Shown here: one piece after another, positions 1 through 13,000 of the stretch
How the letters are laid out: each line of letters opens with the position of its first letter
How positions within the stretch are numbered: the stretch's first letter is position 1
DNA from: Umbelopsis ramanniana AG
Lineage: Eukaryota; Mucoromycota; Umbelopsidomycetes; Umbelopsidales; Umbelopsidaceae
Assembly (NCBI RefSeq): GCF_025399195.1
Contig: NW_026252136.1
Location: 1-64,000 of the forward strand
Reading direction: 5' to 3'
DNA: 64,000 bases
The notes under the pieces: model-generated
The model's input: only the letters and a program-made list of their open reading frames with translations
Told to the model about the DNA's origin: nothing
Database searches by the model: none
Made by a program: the position numbers and the translations under genes

Positions 1-216
1 CGCTCGCGCGCAGAGTACTTTAGTATATGTTATTGCGACGCGTTACTCGCTGACGCTCGTAACCCTTTCGCAATAAAAGATTCCTTAAAGTCCATCGAAA
101 GGTTTAACTGGTTCGAAAAATCTGGATACAAAGCTGATATTCCGAAACTGAAGGAAGTTCATCCTGATCTCTGGGACTTCGATACGTTCCTTCAGAAGCA
201 TAAAGAAGAGCAGTAA
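1..216 (+). CDS. C-terminal fragment of an NmrA-like / atypical SDR NAD(P)-binding protein (5' end outside window)
   Basis: An open frame runs from the window edge to TAA at 214-216 and ends in DTFLQKHKEEQ. The segment NWFEKSGYKADIPKLKE followed by HPDLWDFDTFL resembles the tail of NmrA-like atypical short-chain dehydrogenases, where a W-F-E..G-Y-x-A-D-I pattern precedes an F-x-x-(W/F)-L helix. Only about 70 residues are visible. The Rossmann fold and cofactor motif lie outside the window, so substrate and activity cannot be judged. The first few codons may belong to an intron, because a TTTAG acceptor-like string lies near base 23. The family call rests on this tail motif alone. Confidence 0.5.
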   Translation, partial: RSRAEYFSICYCDALLADARNPFAIKDSLKSIERFNWFEKSGYKADIPKLKEVHPDLWDFDTFLQKHKEEQ

Positions 217-702
217 CCCGAATGCTCGTCCAAGTGTTTTTACGTATTTTCTTTGACCGAATATAGCGCAGTAGTCCTCAATTAAATATTAGCAACACAC
301 TCAATTTCGGAGCCCTCCTTCCTCTATAATAGTGCATTGTCGTGGTTTATTCGAGATTAACGCAATATTGGTACTAGGCATGTACTTGATCCAATGTATC
401 GATTTCTCGAAGTTTAAAATGAACAGTCTTCCATTTGATAGTCTTTAAAGATGCAAACTAGCAAACTAATGTCACTTTTGTTATCGCTTGCTTTTTCGAT
501 ATCGATTTGTCTAAGTAGGAAAGCTGACAATCTTTCAACATGAGCAACAACTGCCGCACATGCTCAAATTCACATATATCAGCATCTCTAACACACTTCA
601 TGGGTTTGTTAATTTTATTACAGACATTACACACATTTGAATTGCAACCTAGTGACAGCTCACTCAATCAAGCATGATTTCTCACGTCGTCTTAGTGGGT
701 GA
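217..702. other. Intergenic, convergent 3' ends
   Basis: This 486-base AT-rich gap lies between the stop of the NmrA-like gene and the stop of CBP80. It should hold both 3' UTRs. A 69-codon minus-strand frame at 458-667 has no recognisable features. I see no RNA gene or repeat. Confidence 0.6.
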
Positions 703-3700
703 TCAAGCTCTATGCCTCAGCTGTTTTAGCTGGTGAAATGGTTCTTTTATCCTACTATCCAGATGGTCAACAAAAACCAGGCTTTCCAGTGTCGTTGAAA
801 ATGTTGAAATCTCCTTGTGATACTAGAAGTGGGAAGAAAGCTTATGAACAGCCAGAACGCCAAAAATCCATCTGCTGACGATTACAACTTACCATACGCA
901 GTACGTCTTTGTACCAGCCATTGACCCAACGGAACGTAAAATCAGTGTTGGGATCCAGACCCCCAGCTTCAAATCTGCCGTACATGTCCTGAAGAGTTTG
1001 CGTAAACTTTTGCAAAACGACCATGAACACCTCTTTCTGTTCCCGAATCACGGTTTCAAGTGATTTTTCAACGGTTTGTATGGCAACTTGCTCTTGTTGG
1101 CCTTCAGCTTCGGCTGTTGATATGATTAGTGAGATGGAAATAATCGAAACAATCATGATGAGTTAGTTAACGTACATTCTGCAGATGGGTTCTCGCTTCT
1201 AATTACTTCGTTTTTGTTATAAACATCGCGGAAACCATCGAGCTTGGTTTGAACATGTTGCGCACGGTTTATCACTTTGTTGAGCGTAACATGTAGAATT
1301 TCCCAAAGATATGACCTTGAAGGATAGCATGAGAAAATTGCATAAATCATTGCCGTGCATTTGTTGATTATGAATTTTACCTTCCAACTTGTTCTAGTTG
1401 TTCACTTTCAAAAATCCAAGATATAATGGAAGTCGGATCTATGATGCGGTAGTTCATAAACTTATCCAAAAGAATGCCTAGAAGCTGAGTGTTGCTTTTC
1501 CAGAAGCGAGCTATGATGCGTACGGAATGGAGTCTTTCCGCAGGGTTCTGGTTTAATCCTCGCAAAACATCAAGACACCTACAACCGCGCTAATCAATGG
1601 TACAATCTCCAGATATATTTGCCAGCTGAACATCAGCACATACCTCTCAATAACATTTAGAACATGTGAGAAACTCTTGGAACCTAACAGTAGCACAGCC
1701 TGTGTAAAGATTTCCCTCGCCGTTTCATCCGCTTGCTCTTGAGTAACGCCATTTTCTATTTCTTGTTTTCTTATTGCAACCAATGTATCATTCAACGCGT
1801 CTGCATCTTGCTTCATCTTGAGTTTGCCAAGAAGCTGTTTGACAGCATCATGATGAGGATGACTAGGACTCAAAAGCTCTTGAGATGGAGCGGGAGGTTC
1901 GGATGCCATCAAGTTGGCGATTTCATCTGGCAGTGTCGTTTTTACTCTGTCATAGTAACTCAATCGAACTTCTTTTTCTAGTGTTTCTCTAATGAAGCAG
2001 AGTTGAGGGTGGAGGGGATCCAAAGATAACGCACCTTCCCTTGAATTTTGAGAAAGGATAAAGTCAACCATGATGATTTGTAACAGAAATCATATATATG
2101 GAGTATTCACTTACCATGCGTCCCATTCCCATTCAAATCCGACGTTACTCAAATGATGTGGAAACCAGTTGTAAAGTCGAGAGATCAAACCAGCGTCCAT
2201 GTCCGCCAAGCGCTCAAACAAAATGTGAACAGCTTTCTTGAGCGATTGACTGGCGCTTGAATTTTCACCTTTGCAAAGCTCAATAATCAGAGCTGCAAAG
2301 TAGACTTGCTTGACAGGAGGCGAAGGTAATCGAAGCATGGTTCCAAAAACGTGCTATCATGAAATGGGTTAGTGCTGCTCATGCCAACAGCCATAGCAAA
2401 CATCGCTTACCTCAAGGACGATTTCTGAAAGCACCCAACCATCAGCCTGTTCCATTATGGTGTCCTTCTGTTCCTCATTGCTTTTATCACTGCCCTCGGT
2501 GATCTGGGTTGCAAAAAGACCACTTTCAAAGTTATTGTGGAGGCCGAGAAGGTACTTAGCACACTCTTTTCGGTTGGACTCAAACAACAGCACAGTGTCA
2601 TGCACAATTTCTTGCAATACGAAATATGATGCCGAATCAGCCGCAGGGAATTTATCCGAAGGCTTTTGGTGTGTGTTAATACCATGTGAGGAAGACATAT
2701 TCAAATAATAGGTGAGCATACTTACTGCTTCAGTATAAAAGATTCTAAACGGTGCATTCGGTGCTATATATAATGCGTCTTGGGATGGTTGGGGAAGCTC
2801 AAATGTTGGCAGCTCGTGCTAACCAGAGCACCGTTGTTTGATTAATCAATAAAGGTCATTCCTGTTTGTCGACATGCCATGCACTTACCTGTAATGCCTG
2901 GTTCAATTCCTCGTCAAAAAGTTGGTAAGGCTGGAGCATCATAGTAATCTATGGAATGCGATTAAATTTTTACGATTGACATATAAGTTCAATTTACTTG
3001 ACGAATGATAACGTACCTCCCATTTGTCGTTTTGAAGATTTTGGATGATAGACCACAAATGTGCCAAAGGCTATTGCAAAAACGAGATTAAATATTTTGT
3101 TTTTGGAAGCATTTTCACTAATATCAATGTACTTACATCGGAAACAGAGTATGGAAGATTCTCCCCACGATATGTCTTCAGTAGGTCTATGGTATGAGTG
3201 TCACCTCTTTTCTGAAGGTATTTCTCCACTCGCGCCAAAAGTCTTTGTAATTCACCGGGTTTGCGTTCATGGAGACCTTTACCGCACTATCAAAGCATTG
3301 TCAGTCTAACGGATCTGCAAAACGACAAACAATCCTTACTTACCCATGGAAGTGCTGCAAGCACGATGTAAACCATACAGTCCGCGTACGACTTCAGAAA
3401 AGATAGAATACATTAGAATACACGATAACATTTCCAACTTCTACCTATTCAAAGACACTTACAATGATAAGGTTGGATTCGTCAACAGCAGCCAAAAGAT
3501 CATTGAGAAGGTCAAGGTAGGCGGCAGGTAATATGACATTTGCATTCACGAGTTCACCAAAGTAACGCACATAGTACTTTACTTTTTGCCATTCAGACTT
3601 GGCCAGACTTTCTTTTGCCGCAGCGACTATATCATCGAAAAGCCTGGAAGTCACTTCATGGTTTTTTACATTGAGCAGCCCAAGGAGAGTTCCGTAAACA

Positions 3701-4270
3701 GCTGTCTTCATAGGTAATTCTGTGATGCTGTATCGATCCATTGCTTAGCTTGCTTTCTGTCAATTCGAAAAACACTATGCCGAAACTACATACCATGATT
3801 TGAATGTGGAAGCAACAGTCTCTGGAAACTTCTGGTAGTCGGTGCTAAGAATTCCAGCCATTTTGGTCAAATTGATCTTGAGATCTGATGAAGCCTAATC
3901 GAGAGTAAAATAAGTTAGGTGTCATTCCTGTATGCTAGATCCGCCTAATATAAGTACATACCTTGTCCCCAATCTTGATAATAAGACTTTTTAGTCGCAT
4001 TTCAATATCTTCAGGTTCATCAACCGGTGGGCGATCCCTCTGTCTTTGTCGATCATAGGGCCCAGAACGATTGTTTCGCGGTCGGTCGTCTTCAAAATGT
4101 CTGATCAGTATTGTTATGCATAGGTTAGTTGACACTTTGGCTTAAATTCTTACTTTGCCATCGACCTCCACCTTCTCGACGACCTTGGAAAAATCAGATT
4201 ATTAGGAATACGCAAGTATGTAATAAGTGATAACCCGCTTACCTTCATAACCTCTTCTATAGCTCATGCT
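703..4270 (-). CDS. CBC1: Nuclear cap-binding protein subunit 1 (CBP80/NCBP1), multi-exon
   Basis: Large subunit of the nuclear cap-binding complex, which with CBP20 binds the m7G cap of nascent pol II transcripts and acts in splicing, export and the pioneer round of translation. The start at 4270 gives MSYRRGYEG, a short Arg/Gly-rich tail, then MRLKSLIIKIGDKA, the first helix of the N-terminal MIF4G domain. Helices typical of the second and third MIF4G-like domains follow, including HPHHDAVKQLLGKLK and the SFSHVLNVIERY block. The last exon, after a TTCTAG acceptor, ends with FHQLKQLRHRA and TGA at 703-705, matching the end of the human protein. About a dozen short introns interrupt the gene. 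Splice sites at both ends were checked in frame; some central ones were not. The family call is secure. Confidence 0.9.
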
Positions 4271-5279
4271 TTTGGGTAGACCAAGTGGAAGAGCGCGCGT
4301 TTTGCGTGACTGGTAATATCACTTTTTTGTTGACCCTCTTTGCGCCAATTGAAATTTGAGCACTTTAAAGAAACAGGATATATCCCAGATTTAACAATCG
4401 CTATCTAGCACCACTCGCACTTTTCTATAGATTAAGTATACTTTCCATGAACGTTTTTTCTTACTAACATCAAATTTTTCTCCATGATCGTGAATTTGAC
4501 AATAAAAATATCCCCAACCTGAATCACCTCAGCGCGCGAATGGCTGCTGTATACTCCAGAGAAACCCTGTAATGTTCTCCATATCGGATATGGATAGCTT
4601 TCTTGTGATGCGAAGTATCAAGTCTTAAAAAAAATTATACATTCTAGCTAAAGTGCAAACTTAAACAACAGAATTGTTGCACATTGTGGATGTCTCAATG
4701 CGTTCAGTCTGTCTTAACTACCTACCCTCATAATAAAATGGACTGCAATACACAATAACCTTGCAAACAAACACATTACGCCGGAGGTACAAGCGTCATA
4801 TGGAATCATCTGCCTAGTTTGCAAATCATGACACAGCTTATGCAGAATGGAAGGCGCATAGGTTGTGCGCACCTGATTGTACCGTTGTAAGATTTGTTCA
4901 TATTTTTCGAAACTATGACTTAAGCAAGTTAGTGTGAGTGTAAACCGGGAGACGGTAAATTCACATAAAAAGACACATTATGCAAGGTGTTCCCGTTTTG
5001 TCATCGTTGTCATTAACCATTTCAAAATATAATACTGATTCAACTAACAGTATCAAACTGAACAAGTATCATTCTATGGTCGACTTACATGCTCTGCCAG
5101 CTTTCACAGTTATTTTGAAGATAGGTTCTGATATCAATGCTATAAAACTTTTTGTACAACAGGTCCCTGAAATCAATGTAATGTTGTACAAATTACAGCT
5201 CACAGCGGTATGCATTTCTTCTTATTTACGTAGCGAACCCGTCAATTCCCACACATGAAAATATCATATTGCGCAAACA
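4271..5279. other. Divergent intergenic region between CBC1 and the GH71 gene
   Basis: About 1 kb of AT-rich sequence separates the starts of two divergent genes. A 92-codon plus-strand frame at 4980-5258 has unremarkable composition and no motif, so I do not call it. Apart from the TATA box at its right edge, I recognise nothing here. Confidence 0.5.
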
Positions 5280-5286
5280 TATAAAT
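5280..5286 (+). promoter_or_regulatory. TATA box of the GH71 gene
   Basis: TATAAAT lies 50 bases upstream of the GH71 start codon at 5336, a plausible distance for a short 5' leader. It is the only good TATA match close to that start. Confidence 0.5.
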
Positions 5287-5335
5287 CAGTCGCCTGCATT
5301 CTATTATTTCATTCACGAAACCACAAGGAATAGCT

Positions 5336-6939
5336 ATGAAGTTCACTGCAAGTTTGATTTTCCTATTGGCCCTCCTTCTATCATGCCATGCCAATGTTGG
5401 TGCTGCCGTCAAAAAGTCTCATAGGAGCCCAACGACTACTGCCAAGGCATCCCAATCGACGTCCAAAAATGTAACAGTAGCTGCTAGTACTTCTGCAAAG
5501 ATGGTATTCGCTCATTTTATGGTAGGAATTGTGAGTTCCTATCAAGCCAGCGACTGGGCAAATGACATTGCTTTGGCTTCAGCAAGTGGGATCGATGGTT
5601 TTGCTCTTAATATCGGTGCAGACTCTTATACCGAATCCCAACTTACATTGGCATATAATGCAGCAGGTTGGAAAATAATTCTCTTGTCATTCTCACTGTA
5701 CAGTATATTTACCTTTACGCTCAGCCTCAAAGAATTTCAAATTGTTCATTTCATTCGACATGACAAGTATCACTGACCCCAACAGAATATCGTCCATTCT
5801 AAAACAATACAGTGGCCAAAGTGCCCAGTTCAAAGTTGACGGAAAACCATTTGTATCCACGTTTGTTGGATACGGTGTCGTTGACTGGAATTCCATTCAA
5901 GCGACAAGTGGAGTATCTATTTATTTGGTACCAAACTGGCAAGCTAGTCAGCTCCAAGGAAATACTCAAGTCTCTGGCGGATTTAGCTGGATAGCGTGGC
6001 CAAACTCCAACAACCAACCAATTGATGCCAATATGACAACAGACTCGGATAATGCATACATATCGGCACTTGCTGGAAAAGCATATATGGCACCGTTAGT
6101 ATTTTTTATTGACCCAGATTTTGACTTATCTCTCAACCTTCCATGCTGACTTTATTTTTAACCATGTTATTTTTACAATCCTTCAGAGTTAGTCCCTGGT
6201 TCTTTACGCACTTCGGTTCGGATGTTTCATACAGCAAGAATTGGCTCTTTTTGAGTGATGTCCTTTGGTATCAACGATGGGAGGAAATATTGAAACTGAA
6301 GCCAGATTTCGTAGAAATCATCACATGGAATGGTAGGCCATCAACTTTGCAAAAAAACACCAGTCTTTTCGAGGGTATTGATGTTTCACTTTTTGTCAAT
6401 CAATGAAAATTGTAGATTTCGGTGAGTCACATTATATCGGCCCACTCCATCCTGAAAACCCAAGCGTGTATGCCGGTCCTGCTACCGACGGTGCAAAATC
6501 ATGGGTAGAGAATATGCCTCATGACGGTTGGCGGGACATATCACAAGCATACATTACAGCTTACAAAAATGGAGCTAGCGCACCAGTCGTTACCAAAGAT
6601 GAAATAGTATACTACTACAGATTGATGCCCAAGGATACAATATGTAGCAGTGATCCCACTGGTCCTCCGACAGGAAGAGACTATGTGGAAGATAAGGTTT
6701 ACGCTGTAACATTATTGAAGTCACCAGCAACATTGACAATAACATCTGGAGGTAATTCACCGGTGCAGTTTTCTGCTCCATCAGGTGTTAGCATTTGGTC
6801 TGTTCCTATGGGTGTAGGTAGTCAGCAATTCAAGCTGATCAGAAATGGAGCCACTGCGCTATCAGGAACTGGTTCGCAACAGGTTAAAAATTCATGCACG
6901 ATTTACAACTTCAACGCCTTTGTTGGTACCGTCGTTTGA
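5336..6939 (+). CDS. Secreted alpha-1,3-glucanase (mutanase), GH71
   Basis: Endo-alpha-1,3-glucanase of family GH71, expected to hydrolyse cell-wall alpha-1,3-glucan during septum or wall remodelling, or glucan from other fungi. Four exons join in frame (5336-5666, 5725-6094, 6187-6332, 6416-6939) to give about 456 residues. Residues 1-23 form a signal peptide (LIFLLALLLSCHA), followed by a Ser/Thr-rich linker of about 35 residues. The core then shows family landmarks: ASDWANDIALASASGIDGFALN, FKLFISFDMTS, and VEIITWNDFGESHYIGP, which spans the last intron. The D and E of the DFGE string match the Asp/Glu pair proposed as catalytic in GH71. A beta-rich C-terminal domain follows (ATLTITSGG, IWSVPMGVG). 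There is no GPI signal. The linker is at the N-terminus and there is no obvious extra carbohydrate-binding module. Confidence 0.9.
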
Positions 6940-7347
6940 ATGGCCAATTATTATATGTTTACCTCCAAAATGCAATAAACTTCGTTCACAAATGAACAAT
7001 ATGAATGCCATGATATGTCGAATGAAGACACATACCTATAAAGACAACCAGTCTAGAAAGATGATGCAGTTTATTCAAATTACTTTGATATAATTGACAG
7101 AAAGTTGGCTCCTTCTATAAACATTGGTCCAGTACACATATAAAGAAAAAGGGTGATAGCGAAAAATGTTTCGTGTATATTTAATAGGTTCGAATGCCCA
7201 TGCATGCACTGGTTGCAAATGCCTTGCTACTCGAGTATATTCAAAGCTGAGATAGAGAAATCATCATGAATATAGCTTATTTAAACTAGATGACAGGATA
7301 GTTCGCAAGAATTGACCATGTAATCAAATATATAATGATGTGTTGCA
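6940..7347. other. Convergent intergenic region
   Basis: These 408 AT-rich bases lie between the stops of the GH71 gene (+) and the downstream minus-strand gene. They presumably hold the two 3' UTRs. I see no gene, hairpin or repeat. Confidence 0.5.
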
Positions 7348-9477
7348 TTAAGTTGAGTTTCTTCGTTCCAGGATGCGTAAGCCATTATTTCTGATGGACC
7401 CAGTTTTTCGTATCCGCTTCACTGCCACAACCTGCAATATTTCTTCTTCGTCGTCGTCGTCGTCGTTGTCATCGTACTCCTGGTTGAACAAGATGGGATG
7501 ATGAAAACGTCTTGTTGGACTTTGGACAACAAGCCTCTCTATCGTATTTTCGGAGTCCTTCCAACCCTTTTGGCTCTGTAAGCTTTTGCTATTACCGCCC
7601 TTTTCCAAAATGGACGAAGACTGAGACACACAAGGAACGACGTCCTTCAAACGAAGATGACTAGTGCCTGCCGCTGAATTGTTGGTGCCTTGATTCCTAT
7701 CGAATGCTTTTTGCTTGTTCTTTGCAAGTAGAGTACTAGACATTTGATTAAGTAGAGGTGGAGAAGGCGATCTCGAATGGTATTCCCCAGGAATAGTGAC
7801 CCTATATGAAGGGCGCGCCGGTACTTTTTCAATGCATTGGTCGACCAAGACATTTCCCATAGTGTATGTGAATGCCCAAGATAAGGCATTATAAAATGTG
7901 TCAGACTCCAACGTCTCCAAGTGCAACCCACTCGTCTTGAGAGAGAGCATCCCAGAAAGGAAAGCAAGCACAGAATGAATGCCTTGAACCAATAAAAAGA
8001 TTACTAGAGATAAACTTTCATTTGGATTATGCCTTGCCAATGCAGTACTGTTTTGGCTAGCAACTGAACGATTGATGTCCTTTGGTGCCGAAGGTTCATC
8101 TGTTGTATCTACATCTGCTGCTAGATCGCGTGACAATGAATCTACCATGGCCAAGCTGTCGTCTATGCGCTTGTACGATTCCATTAAAGGGTCATTCAAC
8201 AACCTGTTTCTTCGGCTCAATCTCATGATTTTTGGAGAATTTGGTACAGAGTGGCTAGATCTACTCGGCGCACTTTTGAAAGAGCTGGATAACGGGCTAC
8301 CTCTTTGAGCTGCGACAAGGTTTGTTTGAATCGCTTCTTTATTTGCTGGACCGCGTGACCAGCGAGACTTTCCTATGGAGCCAGTGGAACGACGCTTGGC
8401 GGCATTGTTGCTTGATTTCTCTTCTTTCATTTCTATGTAAGGTTCATAATGACTGTGTGGCGGCATAGATTTAATGGATCTCCTTCGATGTGGAAAGTAT
8501 GGTTGGTCGGGATGGTGTGTGTGTGGTTGTAATTTCGATTTTTGATTTGACACAGTGTATTTTTGGGTATCTATGGTTTCGGGTTGCTTTACTTGAGCAC
8601 CCGTTGTGTGTTTGTTTGCCGCATTTGTCTTCGGTGCTGTTATTTTACTTCGCTCTCGATCGATCCCATTCACAGCGTCACTAGCCTCCTTAATAAGATG
8701 TGAAAGAATATCCGATATCCGATCGAGTGCCTCAGAGTCATCATCACTCTCATGCTTTGAGATCAATATTGGGTCTTGGTGATTTACAGAAGAGTGTCGC
8801 CGTGGACGGTGGTTGTTAGCCTGATCAACCCTATCGTGTCGCATAGTTTGAATAGGTGTTGATGCTGATGGAAAAGGAGAAGGAAGGATTCCAGGAGTGA
8901 GCGACGTTATTGAACATGATGAACAATTTGGTAATCCGTCGTTGCAAATCTGGAAGAAACGCCCCAAAAAGTTTGTTTAAAAAATCAATCCTTTCTTCGA
9001 AAATATATTTGCCAAGGCAAACAAGGGCGAATGTTTTAAGAAGACTTCTTACATGTGTAACGTCGTTATGGAAACGGGAAGAGGCCAATAGTAGGCTGCT
9101 GCAAAAATAAATCAATTGCCATCGTCAGTATCATGGGGTAATTATTCATCAATACATGGACTACTACCACAAGGTCGACTGTATACCTGTTACGATCTCT
9201 CGATCGGATTTCGTCGTCGCCTCGAGTATTTATCTGAAAGACTACATGTGAGCGAATGTAATCTGCAAGTATCAAATATTCAGCATAAACGTACATTGCA
9301 TTCACTTCCTTGCTCAAATTGCTGGTACGGCGGTGGAGGGGATAGTAACGGCGATGACTCGGCAGACGGAATGGAGTCGTACGGCTGGGTTTGTCGGGGA
9401 TGGGCGGTTAGGTTCTTTCGAGTAACTACAGTGATTGGACGACGAGAAGGTTGTTTCGCTTCTGCCGTGGCAGACAT
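7348..9477 (-). CDS. Unrecognised single-pass membrane protein with PPPY and dileucine-like motifs near the N-terminus
   Basis: I do not recognise a family. The preferred start at 9477 gives MSATAEAKQPSRRPITVV. Three introns, each in frame with good signals, lead into the long last exon, which begins just inside 8967. The N-terminus contains ESSPLLSPPPPYQQ, combining an acidic dileucine-like signal with a PPxY WW-domain ligand. The middle is long, basic, Ser/Arg-rich and probably disordered. A hydrophobic stretch (LSLVIFLLVQGIHSVLAFLSG) then forms one likely membrane segment, followed by an amphipathic helical part (FYNALSWAFTYTMGNVL) and another disordered tail with a run of Asp/Glu. The composition would suit an endosomal or ER adaptor, but that is inference. 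An in-frame ATG further upstream exists; its N-terminal extension looks like translated leader. Confidence 0.6.
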
Positions 9478-10054
9478 GTGGGCAGGAAAGCAAAAGAAAT
9501 TGCTTAGAATGAAGCAAAGGGAGAAGAGAAGAGAATGCTGGAGACTACTGCCAGGCGAGGAAATATCACATGAGATTTGTGAGGGGCTTTTTGTTCGGTT
9601 GGACAAATGCATCTGCCTTCCAAACGTTGAGCCAAAAAATGTGATCCCGCCGACCAACTATAAAAACCATTCGAAATATACGGTGATAATTGGAATGCTA
9701 ATTATAAGAGATATGATGAAGCGATTCATGTGTGGATATGGCCACTGGTCTTTTGAGGGCAGAGTAACATTCTGCCTAAGGACCTGGATAAATTCGTCTG
9801 ATTCCCCAACCTCTAGCTGCTCACACTAAAATATAATTGATATGCTGAACCTTTTACACTTACATAAAAGAAACGGCAATATCAAACTTCAAACAAAGTC
9901 GCTCACGGCCAGCACATGAAGGACATATGATACGAGACGGATCACCCTATGATAGGCGTGTCAGGCAGGTCTTGAATTTTCATAGCAGAATTATAGTTTA
10001 CACGAAAATTTTTATGCGGGTAATGTGTGTGTTGTTAATATCTACAGTATATCT
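9478..10054. other. Intergenic between two minus-strand genes
   Basis: About 580 bases upstream of the 9477 start and downstream of the AAA+ gene stop at 10055. It should hold a promoter and a 3' UTR. The plus-strand frame that crosses it (9116-9829) is antisense to exon 1 of the upstream-lying gene and looks like a shadow. Confidence 0.4.
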
Positions 10055-13000
10055 CTATGCTTTAACGCTAATCTTTGTTGGTTCGATATCGTTGAAGCCA
10101 ATGCCTTTGTGTCGCTTGCGGTGCTTGCCATCTCCGTACAGTCCATCCCATTTATGGATTTGAATCAAGGAGTGCATGTCTTCAGAGGCACTGGGTGCGA
10201 TTTGCGAACGCGCTTGGTCAAAATGGTGTTCTTTGAGGACCCGAATAGGCGCATTCGCTGCAGGGACAGCATTACCAACCACCTTTATATTTGAGAAGTC
10301 TTTGCCAGTGTCCTCCTTAACAGCGTTGAGGGCGGCTGCAATACAAAGGTTCTTTATGTCTGAACCCGAGTAATATGGGGTCGCCTTTGCAAGCTTTTCA
10401 ATGGACACTCCTTGATCCACCTTTTCTCCCTGAAGATGGAGTGTGAGTATCTTCGCCCTTTCCTCTTGGTTGGGTAGATCGACTGTAAAAAAGAAAAGGT
10501 CAATGACGTGTGATCTCACGGACCATAAAGGCAAATCGTCAATTTTGGCACAAACCTAATATTCTTCGTGGCATCCGTCGGAGGACTGCATCATCCAAAT
10601 CATACGGTCTATTGGTGGCCGCCATAAGAATGACTCCGTGATTGTTACTAGATAAGCCATCCCATTCTACCATAAACTGGTTGACAATTTCGCGGTGAGT
10701 ATTGGAAGCAAGGTCCGATCTACGGGCGTTCAGCAAACTGTCAACTTCGTCTATGAAGATAACACAAGGTGCTAGTTTTCTGGCAAGTGAAAATACAGCC
10801 TATATTCCACATTGAGTTATCAATATCGAGATTCAAATCACTAAATTCAAAATGTTGGTACTATACCTTAACGTTCTTTTCACCTTCACCAACGTACATT
10901 TCGTAACTTAGTCATTTCAAACTGGGTTAGGTCATACTTGGCATAGTAAAGTTTAAAAAAAAAAGTTGGAGAAGGAACCTACATGTCGCTGGCCTGGATC
11001 TCAATCATACGACTACCGCTTTCTTTAGCAACAGCCTTGGCTAGTAAGGTCTAAACGCCGGTCGAGAATCCTTGTCAGTAAAACACAAACATCATTTTAT
11101 TTCCCCTACCAAAAATGCTTGTTACCTTTCCCGTGCCTGGTGGACCAAAGAGAAGCATTCCTGATGTAAAGTTACGCCCGAGAATACCATAAGAAAAGAT
11201 ATCTGGTCGGAGTAATGGAAGGCTTATAGATGTTTGTAGTGTGTCAATGGTCGCCGCTGGAGCGCATATATCATCAAACGTTGTCTTTACGCGCGCTGTA
11301 ATGAAAGCTCAATGGTTATACATTGATAGGACGCCTGCATGTACTCTTTGATTAATTTACCTGGATCAACTATTTTGGTGAGAAGTTTGCGCTCATAGTC
11401 ATTACAAACATCTTTGAGAGCTTTCATGTCCAATTCGTCGCCATCCTTCACGGAGAGCAATTGCTTTCGACTGTGTTCGAACTCTTGCTTCAGATTAGCA
11501 ATTGCTTGAGATCGTAGCTCAGAACCTCGCTTTAAGATCTTCTCGGCTTGTATCAAGTGAGACATATTGAAGGTATTGGGATGTCCGTGCTGATTCGATG
11601 GAGACATTGATATACCAGTAGCAGTGGAAACAAGTCGATTGATGAAATGCATTGGCCAATATTCAGATCGTGCACCGTCCATCTTGTTTAGTATCTTAGT
11701 CACTACTGGAGTTGAAACGAACGCTTGAGCTGGTGAGATTATCTTCCTCTGTACACAAGCCATTAGAATATTTCGTGCATTCAATTCTTCTAATCGCAAA
11801 GCCAAATCCTGCTCCATTTGATGCTTCCATGCTTTCATACTTTGTGGTGAATCAGCTGAGGGAGGGATGCTGACCAGTTGGAAATACGGAAACTTAATCT
11901 TATTGCCAAGGAGATCGTCAACATCATCCATGTCAAGAGATGCTATGGTGGACTTTTTTTCGATTATTTGGCCTGGACCCTTTCTGCTCGAAAGATTGGA
12001 TAACGACGGTGATACACCGGCAACGACAACAATTGGCTGACCATGGCTACGTATATCTTGGATTGTTTGTAGCAGTGCCGTCACGACAAGCTCGCCCGTT
12101 GGAGATTCAATAATGTGGGAATAATCTCTCAAGTATATAATCTTTGGTATTTTGTCCGTCTTGGTCGTCGCATTGTTGGCAGATAGCTCTCGCTCTCCAG
12201 CAGTTACCAGAGCACCAAATACCGCCTTTAGCCTAGCGTGACCTTCGCTTTGACTCTTTCCGTATGATCCAAAAGATTTTGAAAGGCGATTCTGTCCGCC
12301 TTCCTTCTGATTCATCACCGATTTGACATAGTCCAAGACATCATCCACAACAATAAAGTCGTCAGATCTTTCATCTTCGAACTCTACATTACTAGAACTT
12401 TTTCGGGCCGTTTCATTGACCACATTCGATTCAGCTTCAACTAATACCGGTTCAATGTCATCAGCTGTTGAAGATAAAAGACAGTCAGCATTTGTCATTG
12501 TAAGAGACAGATGAAATACAAGAATAACTTACAGGAGGCCCGGGGATCGATTAAACCGTGTGTCAACAGAGATATATCATGTTGATCCAGCTTGATTACA
12601 TCCGACTCTAGCTCTTTAGCAATTGCATGCACGAGGCTGTCTTGAAGATAGGTTGCACCGGCATATGGAACACCAATGACGATGTTGTCATCCGCTAGCG
12701 CTGACTGATGAGCCGAATGTGACGCAAAACCAGCTCGTATGGAGTATCGAACGTCGTCTATAATGCAATCTGGAATCTTGTATGGTATTTTCTTTATATC
12801 GTGAGCATTGCGTAGGTTGCTTTGATAGTTCGTGATGAAAAATTGCTCTGAAACGAAATGGTGGTTAGCCAAGTACAACAAAATGTGACCTGAAATTCAA
12901 ACAATATAGTATGCACACCTGGAATCGCAGGAGTAAACTGTCTCTTAGACTTTCTTGAGCTCTTTCTTCCTTTCGTGCTTGTCAATTGCTTGTCCGCAGT

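Noticed and set aside
4980-5258. 92-codon plus-strand frame upstream of GH71
   Set aside because: Composition is unremarkable, there is no motif, and it lies in a promoter region.
5336-6939. GH71 gene as a frameshifted pseudogene
   Set aside because: The broken frames are explained by three introns with good GT/AG signals that restore one continuous protein with all family motifs.
9116-9829. 237-codon plus-strand frame
   Set aside because: It is antisense to the first exons of the 7348-9477 gene, whose spliced frame joins cleanly; the plus-strand protein has no domain character.
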